From Megaleporinus macrocephalus (Eukaryota; Chordata; Actinopteri; Characiformes; Anostomidae), in NCBI GenBank assembly GCA_021613375.1, contig CM038716.1, forward strand, positions 16,212,024 to 16,276,023: DNA of 64,000 nucleotides, read 5' to 3'. A program made the translations under genes and the position numbers. The notes beneath the pieces were generated by a model. That model saw only the letters and a list, made by a program, of their open reading frames with translations. It was not told the DNA's origin and ran no database searches. Of this stretch, positions 1 to 12,328 are shown in pieces. Numbering within the stretch: position 1 is the first letter of the stretch; each line of letters opens with the position of its first letter.

Positions 1-515
1 CTAAAGGCATTGCAGCACTTTCTCCAGCGCTCTCTTTTCAAACGGCTGCAGTGGAAGTGGCACGGGGAGCAGGAGCTCTTACCCATGCATTTTTCATATG
101 TGTGTTAAAGTTTCCCATTTGAAGATGGCACCCCTCAGAAACGGGTGCCAGACATAATAACTCTGAATCTGAGAGAACATCCCCTCCATTGCAGACAAAG
201 CTGCCTCGCCGGCTGCCCGATGGCACTGTAGTCACTGTCGGTTGAGCTTTGTACCTCATTGCCTCAGCTTGTCTCTCTTGCCTCGTGGCTCCACAAATCA
301 TGGTAATTGCGCTGGCCTTGAGTTCACGATGTGAAATGATTTATGGCGAGGGTCATTGTATATAAAGTCTGTTGCACCTTTAAGTCATATGAGGATGCTG
401 TACGTGAGCTTAGCGCTGAAATGCTTTGATTGGAGCAAGCAGCTTTTTTTTCTTTAGTGTGAATGGAGGCATATATGAATACAAATGTCTTTCTGGAATG
501 CTTTTCAGGAAACTA

Positions 516-521
<6 letters not shown>
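1..521. other. single-copy non-coding sequence
   Basis: No gene or repeat is recognised. Positions 1-360 are of higher complexity and less AT-rich than the flanking DNA, with balanced composition and no simple repeats. That look is typical of teleost conserved non-coding elements, but conservation cannot be judged from one sequence. The longest reverse-strand open frame here (87 codons) has no recognisable domain. Confidence 0.5.
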
Positions 522-561
<40 letters not shown>

Positions 562-567
562 TCTCTT
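522..567. repeat. (CT)n microsatellite
   Basis: A near-perfect CT dinucleotide run with a single interruption (CTAT) near 546. It is directly visible in the sequence and is a likely polymorphic marker. It lies in single-copy DNA with no adjacent gene. Confidence 0.95.
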
Positions 568-685
568 TTACATGTTTCATTGTCCTGCTGAAAATGCCTG
601 AATAGGTGAGTGTTTTTTTTACTTATTATAAATTCATTTTAAATTAAATACTTCTAGGTTTGTTTTTTTGTATCATGTATGTAAT

Positions 686-730
686 GTGATCTGCCAAAGC
701 TGCTGTATAGAGAAATTTTAGTCAGCTTCT
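686..730 (+). repeat. short dispersed repeat, copy 1
   Basis: Positions 686-705 are identical over 20 bases to 9421-9440, and weaker similarity continues for about 20 more bases. A 20-base match outside low-complexity sequence is not expected by chance within 64 kb. This is probably an old fragment of an unidentified dispersed repeat. Confidence 0.55.
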
Positions 731-749
731 AGGGATTTTTACTGATTTG

Positions 750-805
750 TTAAAGTTCCGGTTAAGATGTAAAGTCACTAAGAGTGGTCTAATGTGAGGT
801 ACTGA
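750..805 (+). repeat. diverged local duplication, copy 1
   Basis: This segment resembles 1456-1525. Both begin with TTAAAGTTCCGG, then share GAGATGTAAA or AAGATGTAAA, AAGTCA and AGTGGT in the same order, with an insertion of about 11 bases in the second copy. It may be an old local duplication or two fragments of one repeat family. Confidence 0.35.
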
Positions 806-1455
806 GTTCTAGAGACACTTAGCGAGTCAGAAATGTTCACAGTGATGGTCATAGGAACCAGACCTCTACCAAAAAGACTCGAGGAGTAGAGGAATGTAAA
901 ACAAGATTTAATCTTCAATAAGGTTAGTTATTGTAGGACAACAGTCTTTGGCATAAGCCAAGTCCTAGGCCCCAGGTTTATAAGCATGCAGACACTCACA
1001 GATTCTGCTGATATGGACAGCAGGGGCGAAGCTGCCTCCCAGGACAGCAGGACTGGGACCCAACTGGTGGTGTTGGGGAGAAGGGTGGAGCGCGTAGAAA
1101 TGTCCACACCTGAAGGCAGCAAAGAGGGAGCATAAATTAAATCCTTTTCAAGACAGGTGGCAGCCTGTGATTGGTTGGAATAATGAATGAAAGAGTGACA
1201 TAGCATTGGAGTCTTCCTGGCAGAACTTTCGCTAAAGCTTTCATATCTGAAGCATTTAATGCCTCTATAAGCTACAGATAATTATTACTACAAACTGACA
1301 AAAAAATGTATTACTTCAACATTAGCTAAACAACATATGAGAGAAGAGTTGCTTTACTGGTCATTGGTGACATAAACCAAATGTAAATAAAGTGGTTGCA
1401 TTTACATTCACAACCTGCTTCCATCATCACTGTAAAGAAATCTGAGCTCCATTTA

Positions 1456-1525
1456 TTAAAGTTCCGGGTTTTTGTACTGGTTGAGATGTAAACAAAGTCA
1501 TTTATAGTGGTTTCAAGTGCAAACT
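1456..1525 (+). repeat. diverged local duplication, copy 2
   Basis: Partner of 750-805, about 700 bp downstream in the same orientation. The shared words occur in the same order with small gaps. The similarity is weak enough that only a computed alignment would settle homology. Confidence 0.35.
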
Positions 1526-3999
1526 GGGAGTTACAAAGTCTACAACACAAATATAGCCATTTTATTTACTTTCCAACACAAGCACGTTTGAACCCATGGT
1601 TGATGGTAGTGATGGTGATGAAATAGTGATAAATCTGATGAACAAAGCTTCCAGACTATTTTACCTCACCACGTCCTGTTTGTACCTCTCAACCAAGAAT
1701 AAATTAATTTTAAAAAATATGTTTTGGACCGAAATGTTTTCTAAGAACTATCATAAATCAGTGTCTCTGACAGCGTGTGGCATATTCATACTAATTTTGT
1801 GACTTTCTGTAAGGTAGCTTTTAAAGCTATTAGACTCATCAGACGTCTGAATTCTGTCACCACCACTGTGAACAATTCTTTCTGGGCAAGTTTCTCTAGA
1901 ATTAAGCATTTTAAATCACACCCCTCTAAGTGACTGTTTACATCATACTCATTTAATTATTCAGACATTTTAAAAAGTTCCCTTGTTGTAAACCTTCATG
2001 TTTTATAAAAAAAATTAATTTCTTTATTATTACTAAGACATTTTAGGAATCTTTCTTTTTTTTTTTTTTACTTAAACTCCATGTTTGGCTATCTCACAAA
2101 TCCTGCAGTGCATGCTATTTTCACACCCACAGTTAAGAAGTGCACTGTATATTATGTCACATCAAGGGCAAAACTAATCAAAGAATTGCCACATGGCCCT
2201 GAGCCTCAACGTTTCTGTGGCGCGTTTCTGAGGGATCCAGTTGCTCCTGAAATTACTTCCCCTAAACCACAAATCACTGCCTCACCTTCAGCTGGCAGCT
2301 CATGGCTACCGCTGACAACCAGGGAAGGCGCGTGGATGGCTCAGCAACAATTTAATCTCCCCAAACTCCCCATTCCACATTCTACCATGAATACTCAATC
2401 AACACATAACCAACAAACAGCAAGCTGGAGGAATTTACTGCATCCTGTCTGGATGATGCAAAAGAGTTCCTGTTCCCACCTTTCTGCCCTTGACCCATCC
2501 TTCCTCCTCTTAATGTTCTGCGCAACCGTGTTTCTGAAAGGCTTTCATGGCACAGATGCCAAAGTCACTTTGAACAGTGAGAGGTGAATCAGTTGATGAG
2601 TAAGCCTGACTGGGACATTGAGGTAGGAACAGGAGGGAGAGAGTTGATTGGAGGAGTAATTGGTGGACGTCTTTGGCGGAAGGTTGAGTCCTGGAGAATA
2701 ATGTGTGAAGTACCTGCTGGTGACATCAAGCTGTTGAGATGATGCATGGAAGTTAAATTAGGAGTATTGAAATTGTTATAAATTATATGTAAGCTAAGGT
2801 CAAACCTCATTGTGTTTAGCTTGTGTTAGTCCGACTATGGATAATTCAGAAAGTATTCAGAAACAGGCAATGTTTGATTTGGAATGAGGATTGTGGTGAA
2901 CACATTTTAGTCTAATTCCTACCTGCCGCATCATATGCAAAGGTTTAGACAGCACTGGTCAAAAACTGTGAATTTCTGCATGTTTGAATGTACAAAACAG
3001 AAAAGCTTATGACTCAACGCTTACTTATAATAGAAGCCTATAATAGAATTCTGTGAATAATACTGCATTCAAATGTTTGCACTGAAACAAATGCCATTCT
3101 GCACCACATAGCAATATGTGGCCACCAGCAGCACAAAGCCACACAAACATTGGGATGGTGACGGCATTACTGGTGAAAATGGATGAAGATCAGAGAAAAG
3201 TTTTGTTAGTTTTTCTTGTTGTTTAAGGTGGAGAAAGACAGACAGACACTCTGTACTCTTTTGTTTTTGTTGTATGATACCAGAAAAATCAACATTCGGT
3301 TTATTCCGCCGTTGTAGTCGACAGCAGAGGCTTGACAGCTGCAGTCTGCAGGATGTTGCACAATTTTCCATTTCAGCTCATTGAAAACAATGTAATATTC
3401 AGTTTGTCTACAGCAAAAAATATACATTATTTATGACTATATTTTCAACAAAATAATGTGAAACTACAGCTGTTACACAGTCAATGTGATGTGAATAAAC
3501 GCAACAAACATGAAATATTAGTGTAAACTGCAGACCAGACAAGGTTTTTGGAATTTCACCACGTTTCTAAGCGCAATGAAAAAAATCTTCTTCAAAAGCC
3601 AAAAGATATCCATTGATCCTCACAAAGCAGGTTCCCGGTTAGGATACCTTCCTATTTAGAAAAGCCAAAGGAAAATGAAGAGTTTCACCACATCATTCGG
3701 GAGATGAAGATGAGCACGTAACTCTGCTGCTTTTAGAGATGCAACACACTTGCTTCTGCAGTACCAGCAACCTTGTTGGCAGAGACAACAGCGACTGGTT
3801 AAGGGAGTCCATGTCTCCTTGTTTACTGAATGAACTGTAGGAATAGACCTTAACAATTCAAGACTTACAATGAGGCAGCACTGGAGGAAGAGTGAAAAAG
3901 CATGAGGCTGTGTAAACTCCTACACCACCTATTCTAGTAAATTGAATACTTCCCTTTGGAAAACTTGTCCCATCTCTAAAAAGATGGATTGTATTGATG

Positions 4000-4290
4000 T
4001 AGCTCTGCCTTTGTCTGTTTTTCCTTTCTCCCTCGAGTCTCTGGCTGTGTGCTTTTGTTTGGTTTTCCTTCTCTGTCCTTTCGTCCTGCCTCTTACCCGT
4101 GTCTTGATTTTCACCCCACCTCATGATTGGACTTGTGCGTTTCTTGTTCTGCGTCTTCCTGTATTTATACCCCTGGATGTGTTCGTTGTAGATCTGCTTT
4201 AAGGTTCCCTGATGGGTGTTAGTTTTCTCCTGTGTGTCTGGTTTGTTTTCTTTCAGTTTAGGGTTTAACTTCTTTTTTTTAGTCTACTTA
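4000..4290 (+). repeat. pyrimidine-rich LTR-like dispersed repeat
   Basis: The plus strand is rich in TTTGTTT, CTGTCC and CTTGTT words, with a TATA-like stretch (GTATTTATACCCC) near 4160. This composition and layout is shared, in the opposite orientation, by 53224-53517, 54090-54580 and 61915-62225, and it matches the look of teleost LTR-retrotransposon LTRs. No termini or target duplication were found here. Family assignment is inference. Confidence 0.35.
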
Positions 4291-4559
4291 TTTCGTATGA
4301 TGGTTCTTGTGGGCTCCCTCTGCTTCCATTGTAATGAAATTTCAGAATCGCACTTGCATCCTCCTTCCTCATCATCTTCATGTTCCTCTTGTTACAGCTG
4401 ACCACTGCAGGGTTCAGACGACTGACGAGTGTGTAGTTAGATTATTTTCCGAAATCGCTGGCAGCTTGAGCAACAATACCCCAGTTTACAGTTTGCAGTG
4501 TATTCCTTTAACAGGTAGCTATATTTACCTGCAATTATATTATCCCTAAAGTTACGTTC

Positions 4560-5110
4560 CATGTTCATGGTCATGTTCAGCGAGGACAAGTGTTGTTAGT
4601 GAAGTCTCTGAGAGGGCTGGAGGTAGCGCTGGCTGGTGCGTGTACCTTTGTGCAGCTGCCCACAGCAGTGTGTGGGTTAAGTGTGGAGGCAGTAATAAAG
4701 TGCGGAGGTGAGGCCCGCACTCTGCTGCTTGTGGAATAACCTCCCCCGCCTCGGACATCTTGACATTTCTATCGGCGAGCAGGAGAGAGCGGCACAGGGG
4801 GCCGCAGATCATGTTTATTATTTCGTGGGAAGTGATTTCTGCTCCCCACCGCTTCAGGAGAGTAAACCACACATCACTTACTGTCAGCGCAGCGGCCCTC
4901 TCCACCCCTCTGTCCTCTCTCCTGCCTCCCCGTCCCTCTTTCTGTTTATTCAGCCTCCTTCCCCCCCCCCAGCCCCACACCCCTCCGCGAGTGTTTGGAC
5001 CGATCGCCTCCCGTTTCCCCCACCGTCACTTTTAATTGAGGCCAGGGGTGAGAGCGCAGGTGCAAACAGAAGCTGACGTGTAATCTTCCCGCTGAAACGG
5101 CCCTGCGCTC
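4560..5110. other. less AT-rich single-copy block
   Basis: A block of higher GC content with a C-run near 4963-4972 and no recognised repeat. Short open frames occur on both strands because stops are rarer in GC-rich DNA, but none shows a domain. It could be a conserved non-coding element or an untranslated exon. Nothing in the sequence decides this. Confidence 0.35.
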
Positions 5111-7739
5111 TGCTGTCTGTGGGAGAGAGTCAGTTTGTGCTCAGGTAATCCCAGCCTGCTGCTTTCCATCACCATCATTCATCGCTTAACCCTCACCAGT
5201 ACACACAGGCTTAATCTGTATTCGCAACTATAAATCTATATTAGTCACGTTTGATGGTAAAGACATTATTAACAAGAGTGTTTTTATGTGAAGGCTGAGT
5301 TCACATACACCAGGACATGAATAGCATTAAATAAGGCAAACGCAGGGAAGAGTGATTAAGGAAAGAGAGAGAGCTCTTGGGCTTCTGCTTGTTTTGCCTT
5401 CTGTTATGTCTTCTGTATGTGAACTATATGCTGATTGAGATTTGAGTAGCTGGTTTGGATGATCCTGATGCCACACAATGGCATTTGATTTGGTAGTTCT
5501 CATTGGTGGTTTGTTCAGAAATGGCCTGTGTAATATCAGTCAGCACTTCATTCAGCAATGGATACCCACATTTACAACTAAATTATCATTATCATTATTG
5601 ATTTGTTTTATCAGAGCAGAGCTCACTTTGAGGAGGGAGGGAGCATCCTCCTTTCCATCTCCTTTGGGTCACTTAGCATTTCCATTATTGATCTTTTCAT
5701 TCCAAATATACGTGAGATTTACACACTGCTACATCTCTACAGTTCAGTCAAACAAACAAGTTCTGATCAGGTCAGAGCATGCACACCTACAGAAGAGCTT
5801 TTACTTTTTAGTGGTGATGCTGTGCAGTGTTTGATACAGCACAGGTACCCTGCCAAGGTAACACAGAGAGTGTGTTCAGCCTTGGCAGGTTTGGTTCGAT
5901 TCATACAAACCCTATTGTGATTGTGGTAATGTGTTTGGTAAGGCAAGTGAGAACGCTGTCATCACGAACGCTGAGCTATAGTGTGCACCAAATAAGCAGA
6001 CTAAGATACCTTGACCAGGTCAGCCTCGGTTTGCAAAACAGACCCAAGACAGAGTGAACCATAGTCTCCTCTCCACATATTTTTTATTTTTTTTATGGGG
6101 AAAAGATGAGGTTGTGGTGCTGTTACGAAGTGTGCTTGTTTCTTTAAAGTGAATCTGTAATTATAGATAGTTTTGGATTTTATGTACAGGACTGAGGGGC
6201 GTTTGAAGGAAATAAAGATGAAAATATTTAACTAAACAAAATGTTGTGGCACTATCATCTACATCAAGTTAGAATGTTTACTTGGTGTTGCTTTCTTCTA
6301 TTTAGCAACCAGTGGAACTTTATGAGAATGGATCCTAGAACACAGAGGCAAATAAACAGTCAGGGAGTCAAATGACAGTGTTCACCTGGAGTGAATACAA
6401 ATAGGGTCCTAATAAATGTCTAATAAATTTAAGCTTTAGGAACTGTCCACAGTTACTTCACTTTACCACTGAACATCAGCATGCCTGCCAGAAGTACAGC
6501 CAATAGTACTACTGCTGCAAAATGAGATTTCAGGCATTCTTTGATGTAAGTTGTAATCATTAATAGTTCAGTGATGTTACTGGAAGTTATATAAACTTTA
6601 GACTCTCTGAAAGGACACAGTATTTTTTTTCTATATCTACGTTCATCTCGAATTGAATACAAATGAAATATCATAGCCTTCAAAGCTTTACTTGTTCTTG
6701 TTCCTCATTATCTCGCTTTCTCCACATATCATCTGCATCCATATATCTCTGCATGTACACTCAGCTCATATGCGTCTTCGGTGAGTAGTCCCTGAGAGTA
6801 GACCAGCCTTCATAGGTAGCAGATCTTTTTCTATTTGGAATTCATGATGGTCTTAATAACGGCACATCCAGTAACAACACACTGTTGTTTTTGGAATTAA
6901 TATGTAATTACATATTTGTGTGATTTGTACATTTATATAGTAATGTAATAGAAGTTATGCAGTATTTGTTTTGTTGGATCAATTGAAAAAAAAATAAAAA
7001 AAATAAAAAAATAACTTAAGAAAATGCAATGTTAGGGACCCAATAAAAAACTGTATGCCCCATTCAAATTAGTATGTTGTTATTTCTAGCAACAATGTGT
7101 TGAGCAATCAGAAACAAGATGCCCCTTATTGTTGTTACTGTTATCATTGTCCCTTTAACTGCACAGTTTAATAAATTGATAGGTGTTTATTGCTTTATTC
7201 TGAATTTCATTAACATTAACATTCATATCACTGTACATATAAGTTTGAGTGAACCAGAAATAAAAAAAAAAAAGTTTACCTTGTTAGTTAATGTTTATGG
7301 TCACATTAAACACAACATTATCATCATGTTCTATCACAAGACAAATTTTTGATTAAGTTTTGATTAAGATTTTCTGAGTTTTGATTAAGTCACTGTGCGT
7401 CAATGGGAGAAAAAGTAATATTAACCAATAATTGCTTGTGTCTCTCCAAACTGAGCTGTAATCAGGCTCTAAAGGCTCTTGTTTTGCACCAGCAGACAGT
7501 TTATAAACTAAATATAATATAATAAATATTTTGTTTTTCGTCACTTCATAACTCTTTTTTTACCCGTACACACTGAGTGCTATATACCTTTTCTTTCCGT
7601 TTCATTTTCCGTCCCTGCATTTATCCATAAGCTTCCACCACTGTTCCATTAGCTGATTTGACTCCAGTTGCAATTAATCACTTAAACACTTATATAACTT
7701 TTTATTTCCAGCTGATAATGTTCTTTAAACCCTGTAAAC
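5111..7739. other. single-copy AT-rich DNA
   Basis: No gene or known repeat is recognised. It contains an A-rich stretch with TAAAA interruptions around 6985-7015 and a short hairpin at 5849-5889. All open frames are short and without recognisable motifs. Confidence 0.55.
5849..5889. other. short perfect hairpin
   Basis: CCTGCCAAGG (5849-5858) is followed 21 bases later by its exact reverse complement CCTTGGCAGG (5880-5889). The stem is too short for a typical microRNA precursor, and no flanking pairing was seen. No role is assigned. Confidence 0.5.
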
Positions 7740-7936
7740 CAGGAGCGTCCAATCTTATTCTCAACGAGCCAGCGTGGCTGCAGGTTTTCATTACAACAAA
7801 GCAGGAGATCACCTGATCAGCAGCTTGAAGACTGAGACGCACTAATTAAACAAGTGCAGTCAGGTGTGCTTCTGCTTGTTTGGAGGAAAGCCCTGCAGTT
7901 GCAACGGCCCTTTGTGGATAAGATTGGACACCCCTG
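7740..7936. mobile_element. palindromic foldback MITE
   Basis: The two ends are inverted copies: CAGGAGCGTCCAATCTTAT on the left and, read from the other strand, CAGGGGTGTCCAATCTTAT on the right (17 of 19 identical). The similarity continues inward along both arms for about 75 bp, including CTGCAGG, ACAA(A)GCAG and CACCTGA words, so the whole element can fold back on itself. It resembles a very common teleost palindromic repeat. The 8-bp flanks (CTGTAAAC and CTATACGC) agree at only 5 of 8 positions, so hAT-type target duplication is possible but unproven. No coding capacity. Confidence 0.85.
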
Positions 7937-9574
7937 CTATACGCTGTCAGAAACAGAAATGTACAACAGTCTTAAGGTTTAATAGCAAATCTTAAATGAG
8001 TTTTAAAGGAACACTATACTCCCCAAAGGAAAGGGATATATTTATAACTTGTCATAACATAACACTTTAAAACAGGAAAATATAATGCCTGGAGTGCATG
8101 AACCAGGCAAGACAGGCCAACATCCAATGCAACTTTGGGATAATATATAATTGAATATGGAATAAGGTAGAATTATGTTCCATAGCTGAAGGTACTAATA
8201 ATATCCACTGCAAAGTTTAATACATGAATTTCTGAATATACAAGCTATTTTGTATAATTATAATTATAATTATAAGCTTCATTTTGGCTTTAATTTCTAC
8301 TAATTTAAGTGGTTTACGAAAGGTTGTGTATCCTCTATGCCTAAAATAAACTGTGTAACTACTGCAAGCAAGTACAAGTAGTGTTAAACAACATGTAGTA
8401 TGTTTAGACATGTTGGATTTTATATGCGGTACTCAGTTAATTGTCCACCAAATTAATTGCCCATCTCCTAAATAGTAACTTTATAGGAGAAAACTTTCTT
8501 TACTTTTAATGTAAATAATGCAATGAGTAATTCTATTGGTCAATCCATTGTGACACAATGTACTGTGATACATGTACTCTTTTCTGGGAGGATATGAATC
8601 ATATGACCTGGTCAGAATCCTCTTGTCAAACACTTTATTATGTCTTTAGTAGCCTGTCATGTATTTTCTATGGCTGATGTCAAAAAGGAGAGGAGACCAC
8701 ACCCATTGGAAAGACCATTTGGACTGTCATAAATGAAGTTTTGGTATCGGCACTAGAATGCAAATCAACTACCAGAAGTAATAAAAAAGCAAGAGAATAA
8801 AATGAATCCCAACAAGCATCAGCATCAGAGCTAACCATAGTAGGTCATGAGTGTATGAGTAAACCACAGCTGCCTTGAAGTCAGATGAGAATCAGTCATG
8901 ACACGTTGGCTAGTCTTGGGATGGAAACTTTCCTGCATATTAGTGTGCTGCATTATTAGGATGTTGCTGTTTCCTGATCTGAGCTATGTGGAAAAACTCT
9001 TTAGAGGTTCTTATGGCAATCCCTCCAACTACAGTGACCCATCACAAAATGCTCAGCAAGATCAGAGACCCTCCCTGAGCTGGACTCAGATATACACATG
9101 GAAAGCATATATGGGTATATATGGGGGATCCAATTCCATTTATTTGAAGTGCCACATACCCATACATTTATCAGAAGAGCAATAACGTCACCAGCTTTTA
9201 AACAAGAGCATCTACAGTACCTCAGTTTCATCGACAGTGACTTTGTATGCTGCGGCCATCGATCCGCTCATGTTAGCCTTTGGATTCCTTCCAAGAGAGG
9301 CCCTTTAGTGAATGTCACTCGAGGCACTGCTTTGGCAACTCACTTATTTGAGAAATTGTCCCTGGAGTTTCATTTACGTCAAATTAACAGTGTCGCCGAA
9401 GAAAATCTATGGGGCAAATGGTGATCTGCCAAAGCTGCTGCGGAGAGAGATTTGAGCCTGCTTAATTTAAGGTTAATACTCAACTTATGACCCTTCAGCA
9501 GATTGCTGTCCACAGTAAAATGCATTAAAATGAAGGTCCACTGTCCACTTTTATTGCCTACATTTTATAAATAT
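7937..9574. other. single-copy AT-rich DNA with one repeat fragment
   Basis: No gene is recognised. Open frames around 8898-9424 are short and lack domains. Positions 9421-9440 are the second copy of a 20-base word also found at 686-705. There is an alternating AT stretch (TATAATTATAATTATAATTATAA) near 8253-8275. Confidence 0.5.
9421..9465 (+). repeat. short dispersed repeat, copy 2
   Basis: The first 20 bases (GTGATCTGCCAAAGCTGCTG) are identical to 686-705, then weaker similarity continues through a GAGA(A/G)ATTT word. Same orientation as copy 1. The family is unknown. Confidence 0.55.
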
Positions 9575-9670
9575 ACATGCTAAAAAGGCTTCTTTGGAAC
9601 GATGCCATAAAAGAAGCATTTTTCTTTGAAGGACCTTTCAGTGGACGGCTGTGTAGAACCATGTGTGTAA
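9575..9670 (-). repeat. possible fragment of the teleost GGTTCTTT repeat
   Basis: Contains words such as TTCTTTGGAACGATGCCATAA and AAGGACCTTTCAGTGGAC. They recall a common teleost dispersed repeat built around GGTTCTTTGG and ATGGCATC. Identification is from recollection of that repeat's wording and is weak. Confidence 0.3.
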
Positions 9671-9740
9671 ATGCCGGGTGTCTGTAAGAAACTCCACGTA
9701 ATGTAAGTGTGTAGTGTATAAAAGTGTATGGTTTTATCTG

Positions 9741-9779
9741 TTGAAATGTTTAGTTGAAATGTTTAGTTGAAATGTTTAG
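9741..9779 (+). repeat. 13-bp x 3 tandem repeat
   Basis: TTGAAATGTTTAG occurs three times head to tail without a mismatch. This is a small local expansion in non-coding DNA. Confidence 0.9.
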
Positions 9780-12263
9780 TGTATCACAGATTATGGACTC
9801 GACGGGTGGTTCGTAGGGGTTTACGTTTAAACAATGCAATGCAAAGCATGCATTGACTAAGGAGACTACTCTAAAATTCTCTACTGAAGACTCAAGACTC
9901 AACTCCCTAAAGACTGAGACTCGCATGAATTGACTTGCAGGCATCTCTAATGTAGCATGAGATAAGCTCAGAGAATGCTATGTTACAGAAGAAACAGTGT
10001 GATTAAATGTACAAATAAGTGTGTGAATTTTAGTATTTACACTTTTAAAAGTATAGCTTCCTCAATGATTCTTGGCTTGGATATATAGTAAGAAAAACTG
10101 GTTCTACACATTTACACTTGATTAAAGATGCAAAATGTAAGATTTGTAGTTTAAAACATTTTAAAATGAACTAAAATGATCAGCCGAAGGTGAGGAAATA
10201 ACCGCTTTCATGGTATATCAGTAGTGTCTACATGTTGTGTTACAAGGGCATCTATTGAGTTCAGCAGCTAACCCCGGCCCACCCTGTCCTCCAGTACTAC
10301 CATTTTGATAGCTGTTGTAGCGTCGAGTTAAATTAGTCAAACATGACAGAATGAAGAAGAAGCTCTGCATCTCTTGTCAATCACACTGGAGATCCTGCTC
10401 CCAATTACATCATTAAAGAACAGGCAAGAAACAACACAAGAAAAGATATAAATAGAAGCAAAACACGAGTTAACATTGGTGTTGCTTTCCACCACTGGAG
10501 ACGCTCTTGTTGAGTAACTTCGGAATGAAGTGTGATGCTGACCTCAAGACGTTTCTTCTAGACTGGTAAGAACTGATGGGGGGAGGAGGGACTTTCTGGT
10601 AATATGCTGCCCCATATTCGCAGAAACGATTTGACACACTGGTGTAGAACCTTTACATTACTGGTGTACACCTTTACAGTGTGTGAAATACCCCCTGGTA
10701 TTCAGGGAATTCCATGCTGGCTGGCTACTTCAGCGTTGGCTGGCCACTAACTCTTTTACCATAAGTAAGCTTGTTTGTATGGGACCCTATGTATTTTTCC
10801 TAATGGACAGCAGAATGTCACAGTGACTTTGTGTTCTCTCAGGGACCCCCACCTCCATTGAAAGATTCTTTACTCAACCTAGTGTTTCTTCTAGTTCAAT
10901 CAGTATTTACCCTGATACTCCTGGGTGGTTTCCTGCTCACATATCTTTACACATTCTCCAAACATTCTGATACCTAGTATGGGCATAATGATCATCAGGA
11001 CTTTGTTCCATATGAGTGTTCAGCATTTATGAGAAGTTGGCCGGCAGTAGTTTAGTAGTTTTTCTACAGTGGTGGTTAGGTGGGAATTGGTGATTGAATC
11101 AGGCCCGAGCGTGTCCGAGGTTATCGAGATGTGCTAGGGGAACAGGGCCTGTCTCTTTGCAGGTGTCACTAGTCTTCCATGTCTGCCTGCCAGATAAGGC
11201 AGCACTGTCTGCCACGGGACACAATTACAGCTGCGATGGCTGATGGCCATGTCGATGGGACGCTGTCACTGCGACGGCTTTCCCTTACCAACCGCAGCTT
11301 CAGCATAGTATCGAGTCCAGAGACAAAAAGAGTACCACTGTAGCACAGAATCAGTGATGAAATCTTGCCATTGCCGGGGCATGAAGCTCAGTTATCTTTA
11401 AGCAAGTTCATGTTTTATTAGATTGTCAATAGAGGCTCATTGGTCTAATATTTCCTTTTTTTAAATCGCTGAAGCCCTGAGTAATGACGTTCTCTAGAGA
11501 GGCAAGTTCTGTGTTGTGTAGATGTAAAGTACAATGCCCACACAGATGGCTAAGAGCTGTGAAGCATCATGCAGAAAGTACTGCTTTAATAGCTTCCTAC
11601 GGTCATATCCCTTTAACTGCCGCTTCTGCTCATTGTTTTTCACTTAAGATTCCTGATTCATGCGCCATGCCGTTGATTTTTGTATTTTGTGCATCTTCCA
11701 ATCAGTGGCTTTCCACAAGCAGTGGAAAAAAAGTAGTGTGCTTTTGTTGTTCGCTTGTCATGTCTATTCCAGCGTGGATTATCCCCATGGTCAATTTTGC
11801 TACCTTCACACTATGCTGATTAAGCCTTCACTCGGGAACTGAGAAGACACAGCTCAGCCGAAGGAAAACAAAGCACGGGCAAAAAAAAACTGTACTAGCT
11901 TTCTTTTTTCTTTATTTAGGGCTTTTATACTTCAGAGTGTTGGCCTGCTCTTCCATAAAGTCCATGCACTGTCGCTCTGAAGGTTTACCTGACAGCGCTT
12001 TGATAGATCTCTCCTTCCGCATCACTGGACACATGGGCTCCACACCTGCCATCCCTACAACACACACTGAGTGCCAGCAATCCCTGTGCTTCACTGTGTC
12101 TAGCCAAGCAAGGAAAGGCCAGGGGAAGTGTGAATGGCACATGACAAGCCTAAGCTTTGGGTAGCTGTCACTGTTTCAAAGTGTCTCTCTGTCTTTCAGA
12201 GTCTAAGAGCTCATTTTTATTTCCTGTTCAAATTTGATTTGCAAATATTTGCAATCACACATG

Positions 12264-12265
<2 letters not shown>
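9780..12265. other. single-copy DNA with a candidate conserved block
   Basis: No gene or clear repeat is recognised. The block around 11050-11330 is higher in complexity and GC than its surroundings, with the word ACAATTACAGCTGCGATGGC. It looks like a conserved non-coding element candidate on composition alone. A segment at 10115-10400 has a repeat-like feel but could not be assigned. Confidence 0.45.

Positions 12266-12325
<60 letters not shown>
12266..12325. repeat. (CA)30 microsatellite
   Basis: An uninterrupted CA dinucleotide run of 60 bases, preceded by a short ACACATGCATAC lead-in. Directly visible. Confidence 0.98.

Positions 12326-12328
<3 letters not shown>

Larger units (their letters stand above)
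568..3999. other. single-copy non-coding DNA, two short internal similarities
   Basis: AT-rich DNA without a recognisable gene. The longest non-repetitive open frame in the window (168 codons, 2081-2587, plus strand) lies here, but it has no recognisable domain, signal peptide or low-complexity pattern and looks like chance. Two short segments with similarity elsewhere in the window (686-730 and 750-805) are listed separately. Confidence 0.5.

Noticed and set aside
2081..2587. 168-codon plus-strand open frame, the longest outside repeats
   Set aside because: No recognisable domain, composition typical of random reading, no splice context, and a single frame of this length is expected by chance in 64 kb.
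3942..4401. Hydrophobic plus-strand open frames resembling membrane segments
   Set aside because: They sit in the T-rich LTR-like repeat, where T-rich codons give Phe, Leu and Val.
5849..5889. MicroRNA precursor
   Set aside because: The stem is only 10 bp and flanking bases do not extend it, so it is too short for a typical precursor.
5827..5910. Possible tRNA or tRNA-derived SINE head because of GGTTCGATTC at about 5892
   Set aside because: No matching T-stem, anticodon arm or acceptor pairing around it, and no A-box at the right distance.
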